DNA from: an uncultured Desulfovibrionaceae bacterium
Lineage (GTDB): Bacteria > Desulfobacterota > Desulfovibrionia > Desulfovibrionales > Desulfovibrionaceae
NCBI GenBank assembly: GCA_949741925.1
Contig: CATJOY010000056.1
Span: 1 to 64,000 of the forward strand
Length of the DNA stretch: 64,000 nt
Direction of reading: 5' to 3'
Shown: positions 1-8,179 of the stretch, piece by piece
How positions within the stretch are numbered: position 1 is the first letter of the stretch
How the letters are laid out: each line of letters opens with the position of its first letter
Made by a program: the position numbers and the translations under genes
Notes under the pieces: generated by a model
Seen by the model: the letters and a program-made list of their open reading frames with translations, nothing else
Database searches by the model: none
What the model was told of the DNA's origin: nothing

Positions 1-132
1 AAGATGATCCGCGCGCCGGCCTCTTTCCCTCCTCCGAGGCGCAGAGCAGGGAGTACGTTGCCGCTAGGTTCCCCAAACCTGCTGCTCCGGCGCTTTCAGC
101 GTTTCAGGCGCTCGGGGCTGGTTCCTTATATC

Positions 133-250
133 GTGCTGCCAGGTCTTCTTTTTCCCTGGCAGCCTCAACCGAAAAAAACTGGGGCGGCGTATGGCAAAGA
201 CGCCTTTGCCCACTTTTTTTCCGGCATTCTTCCCAGGAAAAACCGTTCGA
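133..250 (-). repeat. Diverged intergenic repeat, copy A
   Basis: Read on the opposite strand, this stretch aligns with copies B (54259-54427) and C (58979-59154). The shared blocks are a GCTGCCAGG-type block, a T-run followed by CCCTGGCAGCCTCAACCG, and then CGCCTTTGCCCACTTTTTTTC followed by an AGGAAAAACC box, in the same order and at similar spacing. It lies in the gene-free stretch 1-276 downstream of sfsA. I infer common ancestry from this by-eye alignment. Copy A is the most diverged of the three and lacks the distal AAAAAACATTTTG-type end. Confidence 0.5.
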
Positions 251-276
251 CGCCGCACGGAAAGGGCGGCTTGCCC

Positions 277-1047
277 CTAGCTTACACCGGATACCGGCAG
301 CCTTTGGCCGAGGCGGATGCCTTGCTCATCGGCGTAGGCGAGATAGGCATAGCTCTCCACGCCTACAGCGGCAGCTTCCATAAACAGCGTTGTATATACG
401 GAATCTACGTAATCCGCCGGGCCGAAACAACGCGCGTCAGGCCGCTGGATGCAATAAAAAAAGGCCGCGCGCTCGCCGGAGCGCACAATATCCATCATCT
501 CTCGCAGGTGCTTGTGAGCGCGTGCGCTGGTCGCATCCGGAAACGCCGCGCGCTCTTCTTCCACAAGGCTGACATTTTTACACTCAACCCATAGCGGCGT
601 TCTGCCGGGGGCGGTAAAAAGAGCATCCAGGCGGCTCTGCCCCCGCCTCGCCTCGGGCTTTATAGCTGTGTATTCGCCGGCCCAAGGGAGCAATCCCCGT
701 TCAAAGGCGGCGCGCAGCAGCCGGTTTGGGGTCAGGGTGTTCACCCCGGCCCAGATGCGGGAACCGGGCTGACCCCACAAGGGCCTTCCAGGCCGGGAAT
801 CCGGCAGGCCGATCAACTCCAGGGTCCAAGAAAGCTTCCGGCCTTCTTTCAGGGCGGGGGAAAGCAGCACCGGCGCTCCCGGGCGCAACAGCCCGGTCAT
901 GGCTCCGGAATTGTTGGTGTGGGCCCAGAGAGGACCGGAGGGGGAAGCGCATTCAACAAAAAACCGTTTGATCCGCCGGACCAAGAAGGCTTCGCGGCAG
1001 CCGGGTGGAAAAACGAGAAGAGGGTCACGCTGCATAGGTGGTCCCAT
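277..1047 (-). CDS. sfsA: SfsA family protein (sugar fermentation stimulation protein homolog)
   Basis: This 256-residue protein has the SfsA hallmarks. It shows the N-terminal HTNNSGAM signature, the central VECKNVSL segment that corresponds to the nuclease-like E-x-K core, and FPDATSARAHKHLREM near residue 180. Family members are about 230-250 residues, so this copy is full length. SfsA was named for stimulating maltose metabolism in E. coli and has been proposed to bind DNA; its biochemical role is still unclear. The gene stands alone, divergent from the aminotransferase at 1205. An ATG four codons downstream (1035) is an alternative start. Confidence 0.9.
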   Translation of the reverse strand: MGPPMQRDPLLVFPPGCREAFLVRRIKRFFVECASPSGPLWAHTNNSGAMTGLLRPGAPVLLSPALKEGRKLSWTLELIGLPDSRPGRPLWGQPGSRIWAGVNTLTPNRLLRAAFERGLLPWAGEYTAIKPEARRGQSRLDALFTAPGRTPLWVECKNVSLVEEERAAFPDATSARAHKHLREMMDIVRSGERAAFFYCIQRPDARCFGPADYVDSVYTTLFMEAAAVGVESYAYLAYADEQGIRLGQRLPVSGVS

Positions 1048-1204
1048 TATGACCGCACCCCCCGGAATTTACAAGCACCGTCTATCGTGCTAGTTTTTTT
1101 TCTTTGTGGGAAAACCGGCGCCGGAGTGCTGGTATGTATAACGGCGCATAGCGAATACCAGCCGCCGTTCCCGCGTCACGCATTTTACCCCGGGGAGCCT
1201 CGTT

Positions 1205-2377
1205 ATGAAATTATCGCAGCGTATCCTGAACATGACCCCTTCAGCCACCCTTGCCATCACCGCTCTTGCCGCCGATCTGAAGGCCCAAGGCAGAGATATC
1301 ATCAGCCTATCCATCGGCGAACCTGACTTTTTCACTCCGGATGTTATCGGGGATTCCGCCAAAAAAGCCATTGACGACCACTTCACCCGTTATACCGCCG
1401 AAGGCGGTATCATGGATCTTAAAAAAGCCGTGGCCGGGTATACGCATCGCCTTTACGGCGTCAACGCAGGGCCCGAGAACGTCACCATCACCAACGGCGG
1501 TAAGCAGGCGCTCTTCAACATCTTTATGACCCTGCTCAACCCCGGCGATGAAATCATTGTTCCCACCCCCTACTGGGTTAGTTATCCGACCATGGCCGAA
1601 TTTGCGGGCGCAAAACCTCTCTTCGTCAAAACGACCACCCAGGGCAATTTCAAAGTTACACCGGAAATGCTGGATGCAGCGAAAACCCCGGCTACCCGAA
1701 TGCTGGTCCTCAACTCCCCTTCCAACCCCTCCGGGGCCTGCTACACGGCTGCCGAAGTGGAAGCGCTGGCTAAATGGGCCCAGAACAATGATGTCATCAT
1801 CGTCAGTGATGAAATCTATGAGCAGCTTGTCTATGCCCCGGCCGTTATGGCCAGCTTCAGCCCTTGGTGGGAACAGGATAAAGAACACTTCATCATCACC
1901 AGCGGGGTGAGTAAATCCTATTCCATGACAGGCTGGCGTGTGGGCCATATTTTGGCGGATGCAAAAGTCATCAAGGCCCTGGGCGGATTCCAGGGGCAGA
2001 CGACCTCTAACGTCTGCTCCATTGCCCAGAAAGCAGCTCAGGCCGCGTTCAACAGCGATTTTTCCCTGGTTGCGCAAATGCGCGAAGCCTTCCAACGCCG
2101 CCGGGATCTGGCTATGGAGTATATCAAAACGTGGGAAAACGTCGAATGCCCGACCCCGGCAGGGGCTTTTTACATCTTCCCGGATGTGCATAAACTCTAC
2201 GGCAGCCGTTTCGCGGATTCCACGGCCCTGTGCAAAGAACTATTGGATAAGGCCGGTGTGGCTTTGGTGCCCGGCGTCGCCTTTGGCGATGACAACTGCA
2301 TCCGCATGTCCTATGCGGTCTCGGATGAAGCCCTGAAAACGGCTCTGGAGCGCATCGGCGGCTACCTCTACGGCTAG
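1205..2377 (+). CDS. aspC: Class I pyridoxal-phosphate aminotransferase (aspartate aminotransferase type)
   Basis: This 390-residue fold-type I aminotransferase likely moves amino groups between aspartate (or another amino acid) and 2-oxoglutarate. Visible motifs are the substrate-site SIGEPDF (about residue 36-42), SPSNPSGA (171-178), SDEIYEQLVY (201-210), and the Schiff-base lysine K237 in SGVSKSYSMTGWRVGH. Length and motifs match the aspartate aminotransferase subgroup found in Thermus and many anaerobes. Substrate choice between aspartate, prephenate and aromatic acids cannot be fixed by eye. A GGGGAG ribosome site lies 9-14 bases before the ATG. A large GC-rich hairpin follows the stop. 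Confidence 0.88.
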   Translation: MKLSQRILNMTPSATLAITALAADLKAQGRDIISLSIGEPDFFTPDVIGDSAKKAIDDHFTRYTAEGGIMDLKKAVAGYTHRLYGVNAGPENVTITNGGKQALFNIFMTLLNPGDEIIVPTPYWVSYPTMAEFAGAKPLFVKTTTQGNFKVTPEMLDAAKTPATRMLVLNSPSNPSGACYTAAEVEALAKWAQNNDVIIVSDEIYEQLVYAPAVMASFSPWWEQDKEHFIITSGVSKSYSMTGWRVGHILADAKVIKALGGFQGQTTSNVCSIAQKAAQAAFNSDFSLVAQMREAFQRRRDLAMEYIKTWENVECPTPAGAFYIFPDVHKLYGSRFADSTALCKELLDKAGVALVPGVAFGDDNCIRMSYAVSDEALKTALERIGGYLYG

Positions 2378-2397
2378 TGTTCTGAAACGTTTTGCGG

Positions 2398-2447
2398 CTG
2401 TTTCCCGCGGCGGCCGGGGCAAGGCCCCGGCCTGCACCGGGAAACAG
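2398..2447 (+). terminator. Large GC-rich hairpin after the aminotransferase gene
   Basis: CTGTTTCCCG (2398-2407) pairs with CGGGAAACAG (2438-2447). Inside it GGCCGGGGC (2412-2420) pairs with GCCCCGGCC (2424-2432), with a small internal loop between the two stems. It starts 20 bases after the aminotransferase stop. There is no U tract, so it may work as an RNA end-protector or a weak terminator. Confidence 0.5.
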
Positions 2448-2545
2448 GCCGGGAGTCATGGTGCAGGAGAGCGAAAAGCGTCTGGAAACACAGCGGCTGT
2501 GCCCACGGGAACAGTTACGCACTACGCAAGGGCAGACGGCATCAG

Positions 2546-2611
2546 TGTCTCACAACGCGGGATGCCCCGACCCAAACCATCTCCTGAGCTGAACAGCGTT
2601 GTCTCACAACG
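2546..2611 (+). promoter_or_regulatory. Repeated TGTCTCACAACG element upstream of pgi
   Basis: The 12-mer TGTCTCACAACG occurs at 2546-2557 and again at 2600-2611. The second copy is embedded in a palindrome, CGTTGT-CTC-ACAACG (2597-2611). The gap between the aminotransferase gene and pgi is otherwise non-coding. A repeated, partly palindromic element about 60 and 120 bases before a start codon fits a regulator site, but I recognise no regulator. Confidence 0.35.
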
Positions 2612-2669
2612 TAGTCCATCAGAAAACCAGTTTCATTATAGCGAGCAGCTCTCGTCTGAAGGAGACTTT

Positions 2670-4031
2670 ATGACAACCATCCCCGCTTCCCACACCATCA
2701 GTTGGGCCCGCGCCCGGGTGGGCCGTCTCTGCGGTACCGATATGGAAACCGGCGGATACGCCGCCAGGGCCTCGGAGATAGGCGGTCACCTGGCCAAGGA
2801 ACTTGCCGCGGGCAGACTCCCTTTTCTCTCCATGCCCTACCGGGCCGCCATGGAAGAGGCGATTCCCGCGGCACTCAACAGCATTTCCCATTGCCGCCAC
2901 TTGCTTCTTTTGGGCATAGGCGGTTCCGCCCTGGGAGCCAGGGCGCTGCAAAAGGCCTTTTTCCCGGCCCAGGACCGGCCCGGCCATAACGGCCCCTGGC
3001 TCTGGATCGCCGATAACGTTGATGCCTGCACGTTGGAGGCTTGGCTCACCGCGCTTCCGGCCGATCAAACTGCGGTGGCGGTCATCTCCAAATCAGGCGG
3101 CACCATCGAAACCCTCTCCCAGTATTTCTTGGTTAGGGAATGGTTGCAAAAAATGCTCGGGGCAGCCTGGAAAAAAAATGTGGTCATGATCACAGACGAA
3201 GCCAAGGGCTTTTTGCGCGAAGAAGCAAAACGCGAGGGCATGGTCAGCCTGCCCGTGCCCGACTATCTCGGCGGCCGCTACTCTGCCCTCTCGGCCGTGG
3301 GCATGTTCCCCGCCGCCTTTATGGGCATCGATTGGAAAGCCCTGATGCGCGGGGCCTCCGCCGTTGCCTCGCCGCTGGCCGCTGATCCGTTATCCCTTAG
3401 CAAGCACTCGGCTTGGGATCTGGCCATCTGGAACCGTCAGCTCATGGAAAACGCCTATTCGCAATTGATTTTCTTTACCTATATTCCCTTATGGTCCTCT
3501 CTCGGAGCCTGGTTCGGCCAACTCTGGGCCGAAAGCCTGGGCAAAAACGGCAAAGGCTCCATGCCCCTTCCCGCTGTCGGAGTTACAGACCAGCATTCGC
3601 TCCAGCAAATGTTCCTGGATGGTCCCAATGACAAAGGCTGCCTGTTCCTGCATTGCCCCAGCCTCCCACGGGGACGCACATTCGGGCCCGAGACGCCGGA
3701 ACAATGGGCCTATCTGCGAGGGCGCTCTTTCGGGGATCTGCTGGATGCCGAAGGGCTCGGCACACGGATGGCCCTTTCCCAAAGCAAGGTACCGACTGTA
3801 GAGCTCTGCATGGCCTCCGACGATGAGGAAGCCGCCGGTAGGCTCATGATGCTTCTGGAAATCACCACGGTCTTGACCGGGTATCTGCTGGATATTGATC
3901 CCTTGGATCAGCCCGCTGTGGAACTGGGCAAGCGCCTTGCCAACGCCCGCCTCGGCGCGCCGGGGTACCCCGAAGAACATAAGGCCCTAACGGCCTTTCT
4001 TTCCGGCAAAGGTCGGGAAAGCTCATTCTGA
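2670..4031 (+). CDS. pgi: Glucose-6-phosphate isomerase
   Basis: The 453-residue product interconverts glucose 6-phosphate and fructose 6-phosphate in the cytoplasm. It carries the PGI SIS-fold motifs LLLGIGGSALGARAL, VISKSGGTIETL, GGRYSALSAVGMFP and the ESLGKNGKG segment. The open frame extends 57 codons further upstream. The ATG at 2670 is chosen because GAAGGAGAC precedes it by 4-5 bases and because the protein family begins there. At about 450 residues it belongs to the shorter bacterial PGI class. Its stop codon overlaps the start of the following sensor kinase by one base (TGATG), so the two are probably translationally coupled, though their functions seem unrelated. Confidence 0.93.
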   Translation: MTTIPASHTISWARARVGRLCGTDMETGGYAARASEIGGHLAKELAAGRLPFLSMPYRAAMEEAIPAALNSISHCRHLLLLGIGGSALGARALQKAFFPAQDRPGHNGPWLWIADNVDACTLEAWLTALPADQTAVAVISKSGGTIETLSQYFLVREWLQKMLGAAWKKNVVMITDEAKGFLREEAKREGMVSLPVPDYLGGRYSALSAVGMFPAAFMGIDWKALMRGASAVASPLAADPLSLSKHSAWDLAIWNRQLMENAYSQLIFFTYIPLWSSLGAWFGQLWAESLGKNGKGSMPLPAVGVTDQHSLQQMFLDGPNDKGCLFLHCPSLPRGRTFGPETPEQWAYLRGRSFGDLLDAEGLGTRMALSQSKVPTVELCMASDDEEAAGRLMMLLEITTVLTGYLLDIDPLDQPAVELGKRLANARLGAPGYPEEHKALTAFLSGKGRESSF

Positions 4032-5770
4032 TGGCACACGTTCGGGCCGCCAGGGACACATCTTTGCAAAACGGCGAACCATCCGTCTCTGACGGCCCTT
4101 CCGCCATAAGGCCGGAGAAATCCTCCGCCAGGTTTAGGAACAGGCCCGGCAAACCGCCTGTTTCCTCTCCCCTTGACGGCACAGGGGATGCAGGCGGCTC
4201 CGGCCCGAAGGGCGGGAAGAAGGCTTCTGCCGCTCGCCACAGTATCCCTGGCAGCCTGAGTAGCGATACTTCCTCGCTCGGCATCGCCCGCTATCTTGCC
4301 TGGGTTACCCTGGTTCTGATCATGGGATTTGCTGTACTGCTGGCCTTTATCTTCGGCAATAAGGCCAGAGAAACCCTGTTTGCCAAACAGCGCAGTTTCG
4401 CCGGTATCATGGCCGAAAATCTTAACCACCAGATATTCATCCGTTTCACCTTGCCCACAGCCATGAGCTACGGCCATATCAGCCTAAGCCAGCAATTCCA
4501 ATATAATAACCTCGATTCCACAGTCCAGTCGCTGATCCACGGCATGCAGGTACACTCTCTGCGCATCTTTGACCATAACGGCAAGGTCACGTACTCGGCC
4601 TTCAATATCTTTGAACCGGGCCGGGATGACCTGGCCAGCGCCACTGTCACCCAGGCCGCTGCTTCGGAAAACGAAACCCCGATTTTTGAAATCGACTCCA
4701 AAATTCCTTTCTGGGAAGCCCTGTTCAAACCCTTTGATCTGGACAGCAACCAAAGTATCCTGCGTATGGAACCGGGAACCTTTTATCTCCGCACGACCTT
4801 TCCCATGCGCTCGACCATTCCCGTTTCACAAACAGGACCATTGCCCATTGAGGACTGGGCCGGCGCCGCCGACGGCCAAACCCAACGCCTGGGCGTGCTG
4901 GAGTTCACCCAAGATATCACTGAAGATATGATTGCCGTAGTGCAGTTTCAATGGACCATTGTCGGGATCACTCTCATCTCGGCCCTCGTGCTGTTTTTCT
5001 TACTGATGTTTTTCCTTCGCCGCGCTGAAAACGCTCTAGCCGCCCGGGTTGCCGAAGAACAACGCCTGCTCAACGAGCTGCACCAGCATGAAAAGCTGGC
5101 CGGCATGGGCCGGGTTGTTGCGGGTATCGCCCATGAAATCCGCAACCCCCTCGGCATCATCAGCTCCAGCGCAGAATTGCTGCTCCGCAGGGAATCAGCA
5201 AACCCGGTTAACAAAAAAATTCTGACCGCAATCTTTGAAGAAGCTCAGCGGCTTTCCAAAACAGTTCGCGATTTTCTGGATTACGCCCGGCCGCGGCCCG
5301 CTATGGAAGTTCCTGTAGATATGGCCCGGGTTATTCACGATGTTTTGGCCTTCCTGGAAGGCGAATTGCATGAAAAAAACATCAACGTAGCACTAGATCT
5401 GCCGTCACAAGATGGGCAACTGCTGGTTTCAGGCGATAAGGATTTCTTCTATCGAGCCGTGTACAATATTTTGATCAACAGCGTCCAGGCCATGAACGGA
5501 CCAGGAACAATCCGCATCCAGGGCCGATTCTTCAAAGAGGAGGACACGCCCATGGTTTCCCTCCTCTTCAGCGACAACGGGCCGGGCTTCCCCGCCGAAG
5601 AACGCGAACGCTTGTTGGACCCCTTTGTGACCACCAAGGATGACGGCACAGGCCTGGGCCTGCCCATCGTCAACACCATTTTCACCAGCCAGGGCGGCAG
5701 GCTTTCCCTGGAAGACGCCCCCGGCGGCGGCGCGCTGGTGCGTGTTATCCTGCCCGCGCATGCCGGCTGA
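4031..5770 (+). CDS. Membrane sensor histidine kinase
   Basis: This 579-residue two-component sensor starts with a polar 80-residue N-terminus of low complexity. A first membrane helix follows (about 88-109), then an extracytoplasmic sensing region (110-305), a second helix (about 308-329) and a short coiled linker. The HisKA domain has phospho-acceptor H368 in GIAHEIRNPLG. The ATPase domain has N-box residues around N479-N483, the G1 box SDNGPGF (514-520) and G2 GTGLGLPIV (539-547). No response regulator is adjacent, so it is an orphan kinase by position. The start overlaps the pgi stop. I recognise no named sensor domain in the periplasmic part, so the signal is unknown. Confidence 0.9.
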   Translation: MAHVRAARDTSLQNGEPSVSDGPSAIRPEKSSARFRNRPGKPPVSSPLDGTGDAGGSGPKGGKKASAARHSIPGSLSSDTSSLGIARYLAWVTLVLIMGFAVLLAFIFGNKARETLFAKQRSFAGIMAENLNHQIFIRFTLPTAMSYGHISLSQQFQYNNLDSTVQSLIHGMQVHSLRIFDHNGKVTYSAFNIFEPGRDDLASATVTQAAASENETPIFEIDSKIPFWEALFKPFDLDSNQSILRMEPGTFYLRTTFPMRSTIPVSQTGPLPIEDWAGAADGQTQRLGVLEFTQDITEDMIAVVQFQWTIVGITLISALVLFFLLMFFLRRAENALAARVAEEQRLLNELHQHEKLAGMGRVVAGIAHEIRNPLGIISSSAELLLRRESANPVNKKILTAIFEEAQRLSKTVRDFLDYARPRPAMEVPVDMARVIHDVLAFLEGELHEKNINVALDLPSQDGQLLVSGDKDFFYRAVYNILINSVQAMNGPGTIRIQGRFFKEEDTPMVSLLFSDNGPGFPAEERERLLDPFVTTKDDGTGLGLPIVNTIFTSQGGRLSLEDAPGGGALVRVILPAHAG

Positions 5771-6139
5771 CCCATCATGCCGTATAACGCCCCAAGCCGC
5801 ATGCCTCGGCGGTCAGGGCCTTGCTCCAAAGCCCGCTAAGGGAATACTCCCTCCTACACACTCCCAAAAGAGGATCACTCCGCACTTCCGCAGCAATGGG
5901 ATAAAGGAACATCATGCCTCTGTCCCGTAAGGGGGCAAATCAATCATCCCCTATCCCCGAACGAAAAACGCCTGCTAAGAATGCAGTTGAACTATTGCTA
6001 AACAGCCGTTTACCGGCAAGCAACGCTTTCCGGTAAACGGCTGTTTACACTACGTATTACCTCGTTTCTACAGGCTCTGCGAAGGCCATGCGGCTCCGGC
6101 CTGTGAGTCCAGTTCCCGGATAAAGCCCGGCAAATACGG
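5771..6139. other. Gene-free gap between convergent genes
   Basis: No convincing gene is present. A 40-codon frame (5914-6036, preceded by AAGGAAC) runs into the hairpin at 5999-6047 and has no recognisable product. The only clear structure is that hairpin, suited to separating the rightward kinase gene from the leftward zinc-ribbon gene. Confidence 0.6.
5999..6047. terminator. Perfect 18-bp inverted repeat between convergent genes
   Basis: TAAACAGCCGTTTACCGG (5999-6016) is perfectly complementary to 6030-6047, with a 13-base loop. It lies between the ends of the sensor kinase and zinc-ribbon genes. There is no U tract, but a stem this long and perfect would act on transcripts from either side. 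Confidence 0.55.
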
Positions 6140-6880
6140 CTATTCGCCCGAATCCGTAAAGTGCTCGCTCCAGTAAATAAGCCGCTGGCAATTGGGGCAA
6201 GAAAGTATCTGCGAACCTTTTTGCAGTTCAATATACCCTTGCGGCGGAATAGCGATATGGCATCCGGAACAGACCCCGCCGTTGACCGGCACAATAACCG
6301 GATACGGCAGGCGCTGACGGATGAACTCATAGCGCGCGAACACGGGCGGAGGCACTTCCTTGCCGGTTTCCTTCCGCCGGGCGTTCAGGCTTTCCAGGCG
6401 CGCCGAAGCTTCGCTCAGACGCTGCTCCAGGCCTTCTTCCTTGGTTTTCAGTTCGTCTTTGAGGTTGTTATACTGCCCGTCGATCTCCTCAAGGGAGACG
6501 TTCTGACGCTCCACCTCTTCAATCAGCGCCACACGCTCTTCCTCACGGGAACGGTTGCTCCGCTCCAGGGAATCCATCTCGCGCATCATGGCATGGTATT
6601 CCTTGGCGTTCCCCACCTGCATCAGCTTGTTCTTGCTGTTCTTGAGCTTATCCGCATCGGAATCAATATCAATATCCAAGCGCTTAGCCTGCTCACGCAG
6701 ATGCTTCAATTTTTCCTGGTGGCGCTCATGCTGCTCCTCCAGGGCCTTAAAGCGAGCGCGCAAATCCTCCAATTCTTTGGGGGCGCTCTCCATATCGGTC
6801 TGAATAGCGAAAATTTCGTCATCCACTTTCTGCAACGCGACCAGTTGTTCTATCTGTTTCAGATAAAGGCTCAAAATCAT
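6140..6880 (-). CDS. Coiled-coil protein with C4 zinc-ribbon domain
   Basis: The 246-residue protein is mostly a long charged coiled coil (about residues 5-180). It ends in a C4 zinc ribbon with CSGCHIAIPP and, about 20 residues later, CPNCQRLIY. This is the architecture of the widespread C4-type zinc-ribbon family that is often encoded next to NIF3-like genes, as here. The molecular role is unsettled; nucleic-acid or protein scaffolding has been suggested. Start choice: ATG 6880 directly abuts CTAGGAGG, which is too close for normal initiation. TTG 6874, two codons in, sits at ideal spacing and may be the true start. It follows the NIF3-like gene by 26 bases, so they are probably cotranscribed. 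Confidence 0.82.
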   Translation of the reverse strand: MILSLYLKQIEQLVALQKVDDEIFAIQTDMESAPKELEDLRARFKALEEQHERHQEKLKHLREQAKRLDIDIDSDADKLKNSKNKLMQVGNAKEYHAMMREMDSLERSNRSREEERVALIEEVERQNVSLEEIDGQYNNLKDELKTKEEGLEQRLSEASARLESLNARRKETGKEVPPPVFARYEFIRQRLPYPVIVPVNGGVCSGCHIAIPPQGYIELQKGSQILSCPNCQRLIYWSEHFTDSGE

Positions 6881-6906
6881 CCTCCTAGAGTATTTCAAGG
6901 GAAGCG

Positions 6907-7722
6907 TCAGGCCGCTCCGGAATCCTTGCCGCACCCCGGGCATGCAACATGCAAGGGGTTGCGGGAGTGGAAAAAACTCACCTCAATATCCGGCGCCTCA
7001 TTCCGGAGCAAATCGGCAAAACGTTGCATCATCGTGTGCTCCAGGGAAAAATGCCCCACATCCACCATGCCCAGCGGCGCTTCCAAGGCGGCGTGGTACT
7101 TAATGTCGCCGGTAATGTAAATATCCGCGCCTGCATCCTTGGCCGCGGCGGCCAGAGAGCCACCCGAACCGGGGCAACAGGCCACCCGCCGCACCAGTGA
7201 GGGAACAGGTCCGCAGCGCAACCAACCCGAGCAGCCCGCGAGAGAGGCAACACGATCCATGAAATCCGGGAATCTCTGCGCTTCCGGCAAATCACCGACA
7301 AAACCAAAACCATAGCCGGGGCCGCTCGGGGCGGGCAGATTCGAGGGTTCGAGAGCAGACAGGCCGGAGAGCTCCAAATCATACGCCAGCCAGGCCACCG
7401 GACCGGAAAGATTGGCATCCAGGCTGGTATGCGCGCTGTAAAGGGGAACATCATGCGTCAATAGCAGAGAAACAACAGCATGGTAGGCATCAAGAACATT
7501 CAAAAAACGGGGCTGCATAACCAAAGGATGATGTGCAAGAAGCATATCCGCCCCACTCTTCAAGGCTTCGGCAACAGCATCCGGAGTGGGATCCAGCACC
7601 ACCCCCAAATGAAAGGCGCTTTTTCTGCGGGAGGCGACCTGAAGCCCCGAAGCATCCCAGGACGCGGCAATGCCCGGCGGGGCATATCTTTCTATCAACC
7701 CAATAATTTCAGATACTTGCAT
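6907..7722 (-). CDS. NIF3-like (DUF34) dinuclear-metal protein
   Basis: This 271-residue member of the NIF3/YbgI family is sometimes annotated as GTP cyclohydrolase I type 2, with little experimental support. Candidate metal ligands are visible in LLAHHPLVM, SAHTSLDAN and, near the C-terminus, GHFSLEH, together with ITGDIKYH. The frame is open 33 codons further upstream. ATG 7722 is preferred because the family begins with a (M)xVSEIIGLIE-type sequence; the ribosome site there (GTGGAAAA) is weak. The C-terminal CPGCG tail is not a complete zinc site. It forms a leftward pair with the zinc-ribbon gene. Confidence 0.82.
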   Translation of the reverse strand: MQVSEIIGLIERYAPPGIAASWDASGLQVASRRKSAFHLGVVLDPTPDAVAEALKSGADMLLAHHPLVMQPRFLNVLDAYHAVVSLLLTHDVPLYSAHTSLDANLSGPVAWLAYDLELSGLSALEPSNLPAPSGPGYGFGFVGDLPEAQRFPDFMDRVASLAGCSGWLRCGPVPSLVRRVACCPGSGGSLAAAAKDAGADIYITGDIKYHAALEAPLGMVDVGHFSLEHTMMQRFADLLRNEAPDIEVSFFHSRNPLHVACPGCGKDSGAA

Positions 7723-8179
7723 GGTTTTTTCCACTAAAAGACAAGATGCTCCCTCCGCTGAAGCGAAAGAAGCATCCTGCGTTGCTGCTATGATCCGGGC
7801 ATTTTCCCGGTAAAAGGACATTCAAAGGGGCCCCCTGGTTTACTCTGCCATCGACTCCATGCGCCGACGGAGTCCGCAAAAAAGGAACTGTTGATAAATC
7901 ACGGGGAGTGACGATGCCTTTGGGGCGCACGTTTGTCAATGTATTTTTAGAATGCTTCGTCATACAAAGCAATGAGATATTGCACGTGCGGAAGGTTCGC
8001 GGCGAAACATGGTCTTCTATGGCGCATCCTGCGTCTTGCTCCCCGGGATGAAGCAAAAAAATCCCCTTTTACTCTCCAATGTCCGCTCTTCCCCTAGGGC
8101 CGGGGCAGAAAATAAACATGAGAGGAGGGTTTCTTTCCCACTCCTGTGTTTCCTTATTTTGGGGGCTGGAGGGGGAGAA
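7723..8179. other. Gene-free gap
   Basis: I see no convincing gene, RNA or repeat in these 457 bases. Frames across it are short, lack ribosome sites and resemble no family. A TTGACA hexamer on the minus strand (7939-7934) lacks a matching -10 box. The NIF3-like gene must be expressed from this region or from further upstream. Confidence 0.5.

Noticed and set aside
4-594. A 196-codon rightward frame at the window start
   Set aside because: It runs antisense to sfsA in its second half, has no ribosome site, and its first half matches the dispersed repeat rather than a protein family.
1074-1101. Hairpin AGCAC/GTGCT followed by a T run
   Set aside because: It looks like a terminator on the plus strand, but no rightward gene precedes it and the stem has only five pairs.
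5914-6036. A 40-codon frame with an AAGGAAC ribosome site
   Set aside because: It ends inside the perfect hairpin, has no recognisable product, and a frame this short is expected by chance.
7911-7939. Leftward TTGACA promoter in the gap at 7723-8179
   Set aside because: No -10 box lies at a workable spacing.
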